Shown: piece after piece, positions 61,760 through 64,000 of the stretch
Numbering within the stretch: the stretch's first letter is position 1
Layout of the letters: every line of letters begins with the position of its first letter
Origin: Lingula anatina
Lineage: Eukaryota; Brachiopoda; Lingulata; Lingulida; Lingulidae
NCBI RefSeq assembly: GCF_001039355.2
Contig: NW_019775474.1
Coordinates: 249,473-313,472, forward strand
Length of the DNA stretch: 64,000 nt
Direction of reading: 5' to 3'
Program-made: the position numbers and the translations under genes
The notes under the pieces: generated by a model
Seen by the model: the letters and a program-made list of their open reading frames with translations, nothing else
Database searches by the model: none
What the model was told of the DNA's origin: nothing

Positions 61760-62519
61760 CTAGTTTGCGGACGAAAACTTATCGAACGTGTACTACTTTT
61801 TCCCTTTGTACCGGTACTTCATGTTTCCATCAACAGTGCTTCTGAGATCAGACAGGTGGACTTTGTTTGTTGTAAAAGATCACACCTGAGTAAAACCGGG
61901 CAGAACCAATGCATTGTGGGTGTGAGTGAGGGAGGTGACGTGACTCGAACGTTCCGTGGCCAAACCGTCGCACCTAGCCTGCTCTCTAAGGCCTACAAAA
62001 TAATTCTGCTCTTGGGGAAGAAAAAAGAATTTTAAGTTTTAGAAATGCTGGTTATTGTTTCTTATTGAGGGGATTTGGTGACGATGGCAACATAGAAGAT
62101 GTATTGTCTAATGGTAGGAATTCGAAGACGGTGAAGGCAAGGTCGAAATGGAAAAAGTCTTCTTTTATCCACTCGAAATTTAACCATGCATTCATAGTCT
62201 TTCTTTTTCAAACAATAAATAATCGACACGTGTAACCATTATGTTCACCGTTCAAACAAGACAAAAATATGACTTTTAACTACGTTTCAAATATCCCATA
62301 ACGGTCTGATTACGACGACGATCTGAGATCGTGACGCTTGGAAGCTGAACTTTCTTTGTTGTTTGTAGGAGCACAAACAACCTTCTGGATGAACGATATG
62401 ATGTTCTGCGGTATTCCCTTAATCGCAAAATGACGTGCATGGAGCAATAAATCGTTTAATTAGCCCAGCACAGGCCAATAAAGCAGACGACACTCAGGGG
62501 TATGGGGGGGGAGGGGGGG
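61760..62519. other. Unique spacer between the two duplicated blocks
   Basis: About 760 bp with no recognised feature, ending in a G-tract and one N at 62,520. Confidence 0.5.
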
Positions 62520-62522
62520 NGC

Positions 62523-63910
62523 CTTTAGTGTCCCCTTGTTTAACAGTCAAATTAGATAACTTACAAAACATTCACGCACATGAGGCTGAGTGACATACTA
62601 TTGTGGGAAGGCCCCTTAAATAGGCTTGGATATAAGTACACCATAATGAAATAGATCTGCTGCTGCTGTTCTTGTTGATTATGAGGTGCGACGCCAAATT
62701 TGAAATATTATCCTGATATGACCTTTGACATGTTTTCAAGGTTAGTTTGCGACAATGGTTTATTTTACGACCTCGGCTGCGCGCACCGTGCTAGGTCTCG
62801 CACATCCAAGCTTTACACGCCGGCCGGTTCTTGACACGCAAGGCAGAGGTCTTTGGGTAAAATGTGTACCACAGTGCTCCGAATTTTGTACTATATCAAG
62901 AACAGAATATCCACATCTTTTGAAAATAAAATCTAAAACCGAGGATGGGTGCACTAGTACTACCAGATTGGCATTTGAGAGTACACTTGCTTAGATCTGG
63001 GGCTCAAGTATTCACAGAGACATTCGAGTCCGTCATGTTACACGCGCAACTTACCACAAGTTCTATGCACATGTTTTGTACGGCTGGTGTCACGTTGTCG
63101 AAATGCAACGTCATATTGAATTTCATTGTGTAATAGAAAGTCACGTGTATAGCCAGGAAACGGTGCACGGTACAAGGCAGTTAATTCACGCTATTCGCAT
63201 AAAATTAAACCAAAACCAAATAAGATAAAATAAAATAAAAATTCTCGGGTATGAGAGCGAGATATAAAATTAACTGGTTCCCCATTTTTCGCTGAGTATT
63301 CAAAAGTACATTGGAATGTAATTCACCCACGTATACTCTTGTTCACGGACAAAATTTTACGGAGGCACATGTGCTTTTTATTCCATGCATGCTTGGCAGA
63401 CATGCAAAGATTGCGGTACATTTCAGCGAAATATCAGTCCAAAGGAAGGTATTTTCAACGTAGTATGAAGTACACGTGTACTAGTACCAAAGACTGCTAT
63501 GTTATAGGTACAGGGCGCGATTTTTGTTTTTATTATTCAAAGCCAATTTCGAGATCAATTGGCATAATTCGCATGCACACGCATGCACACACACGCACAC
63601 ACACACACCATATTTTAATTCATAATGACAAGAGATGACAATTGACCTCAAAAACATGCTTAGGCCAATGCTCTCAGTGAATGGAGAAGATGACATTAAT
63701 ATCAAGTCTTACAATAAGAGAAAAACTGAAGAAAAGGCAATCAAAATCGGTTAAACGCACGCTGTCGTTGTCAAATGTTTTTAGATAGAAATTAAGCTGT
63801 TCGGTTGGAGAAGTCTGCCCTTTCCAGTTTTAAATAATAAAATCGGTCATGATTAAATAATGCATTGGGTCCGCCGCAGAGAAGAGGCTTTGTAGACTTT
63901 ATAGACAGGT

Positions 63911-63920
<10 letters not shown>
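62523..63920 (+). repeat. Second copy of the 1.4-kb duplicated block
   Basis: Nearly identical to 60,311-61,700 apart from small indels and substitutions. It follows an N, which suggests a contig join. Confidence 0.85.
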
Positions 63921-63941
<21 letters not shown>

Positions 63942-64000
63942 GGGGGAATTTTTTTTTTTTTTGTGGAAGGGGGGGGGGAAAATAATATTTTTTTTTTTTT
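63909..64000. repeat. Low-complexity end: (GT)n, long G-, T- and A/T-tracts
   Basis: GTGTGTGTGTG then more than 20 G, 15 T, another G-tract and a terminal T-tract. Looks like poor-quality sequence at a contig edge. Confidence 0.7.

Noticed and set aside
62755-62994. 79-codon ORF starting MVYFTTSAARTVLGLAHPSF
   Set aside because: The near-identical copy at 60,543 is truncated by a 2-bp indel, with no splice context or recognisable domain.
1-64000. CRISPR arrays, operons, rRNA or phage features
   Set aside because: The sequence is clearly eukaryotic, with spliced genes; the regular repeats present are satellites, microsatellites or MITEs.

Overview
This is nuclear DNA from an animal, most likely a marine invertebrate. 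It is AT-rich, its genes are split by GT-AG introns, and it is full of microsatellites and short inverted-repeat transposons. Repeat families of the kind found in molluscs, brachiopods and similar genomes point weakly to a lophotrochozoan; the species cannot be fixed from the sequence.

From 384 to 41,176 the minus strand carries a head-to-tail tandem array of five ten-exon genes for an FAD-linked oxidase of the L-gulonolactone oxidase / aldonolactone oxidase family (the family that makes ascorbate). I call them copies 1 to 5 from left to right. Copy 1 runs off the left edge and only exons 1-4 are present. Copies 2 (3,715-11,163), 3 (12,361-20,738), 4 (25,456-31,842) and 5 (32,895-41,176) each splice in silico into an unbroken protein of 526-527 residues. 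Exon lengths and phases are almost invariant. The likely FAD-linking histidine and the C-terminal HWGK motif are kept wherever those exons are present. The copies are mosaics: copy 3 switches from copy-4-like to copy-2-like sequence inside exon 8, and copy 5 has a copy-3/4-like last exon on an otherwise divergent gene.

The array is peppered with mobile DNA that dates events after duplication. There is a decayed Tc1-like element in copy 3 intron 7, a MITE about 290 bp upstream of the copy 4 start codon, and Harbinger-like foldback elements in copy 5. A 3.6-kb tandem-repeat block between copies 3 and 4 contains a Helitron-like end.

From 42,614 to 46,171 (minus) lies a two-exon gene for a secreted, extremely acidic Ala/Glu/Pro repeat protein of 637 residues. 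It has a clean signal peptide, a TATA box, and a polybasic convertase site that separates two different repeat types. From 49,899 to 51,645 (minus) lies a two-exon gene for a seven-transmembrane protein resembling the PRRT3/PRRT4 family.

The right third (52-64 kb) is gene-poor. It holds a fragmentary plus-strand gene model with duplicated exons next to MITEs, three N gaps, and two near-identical local duplications (53.9-55.7 kb, and 60.3-61.7 versus 62.5-63.9 kb) that may be assembly artefacts. I found no rRNA, tRNA, CRISPR or prokaryotic feature.
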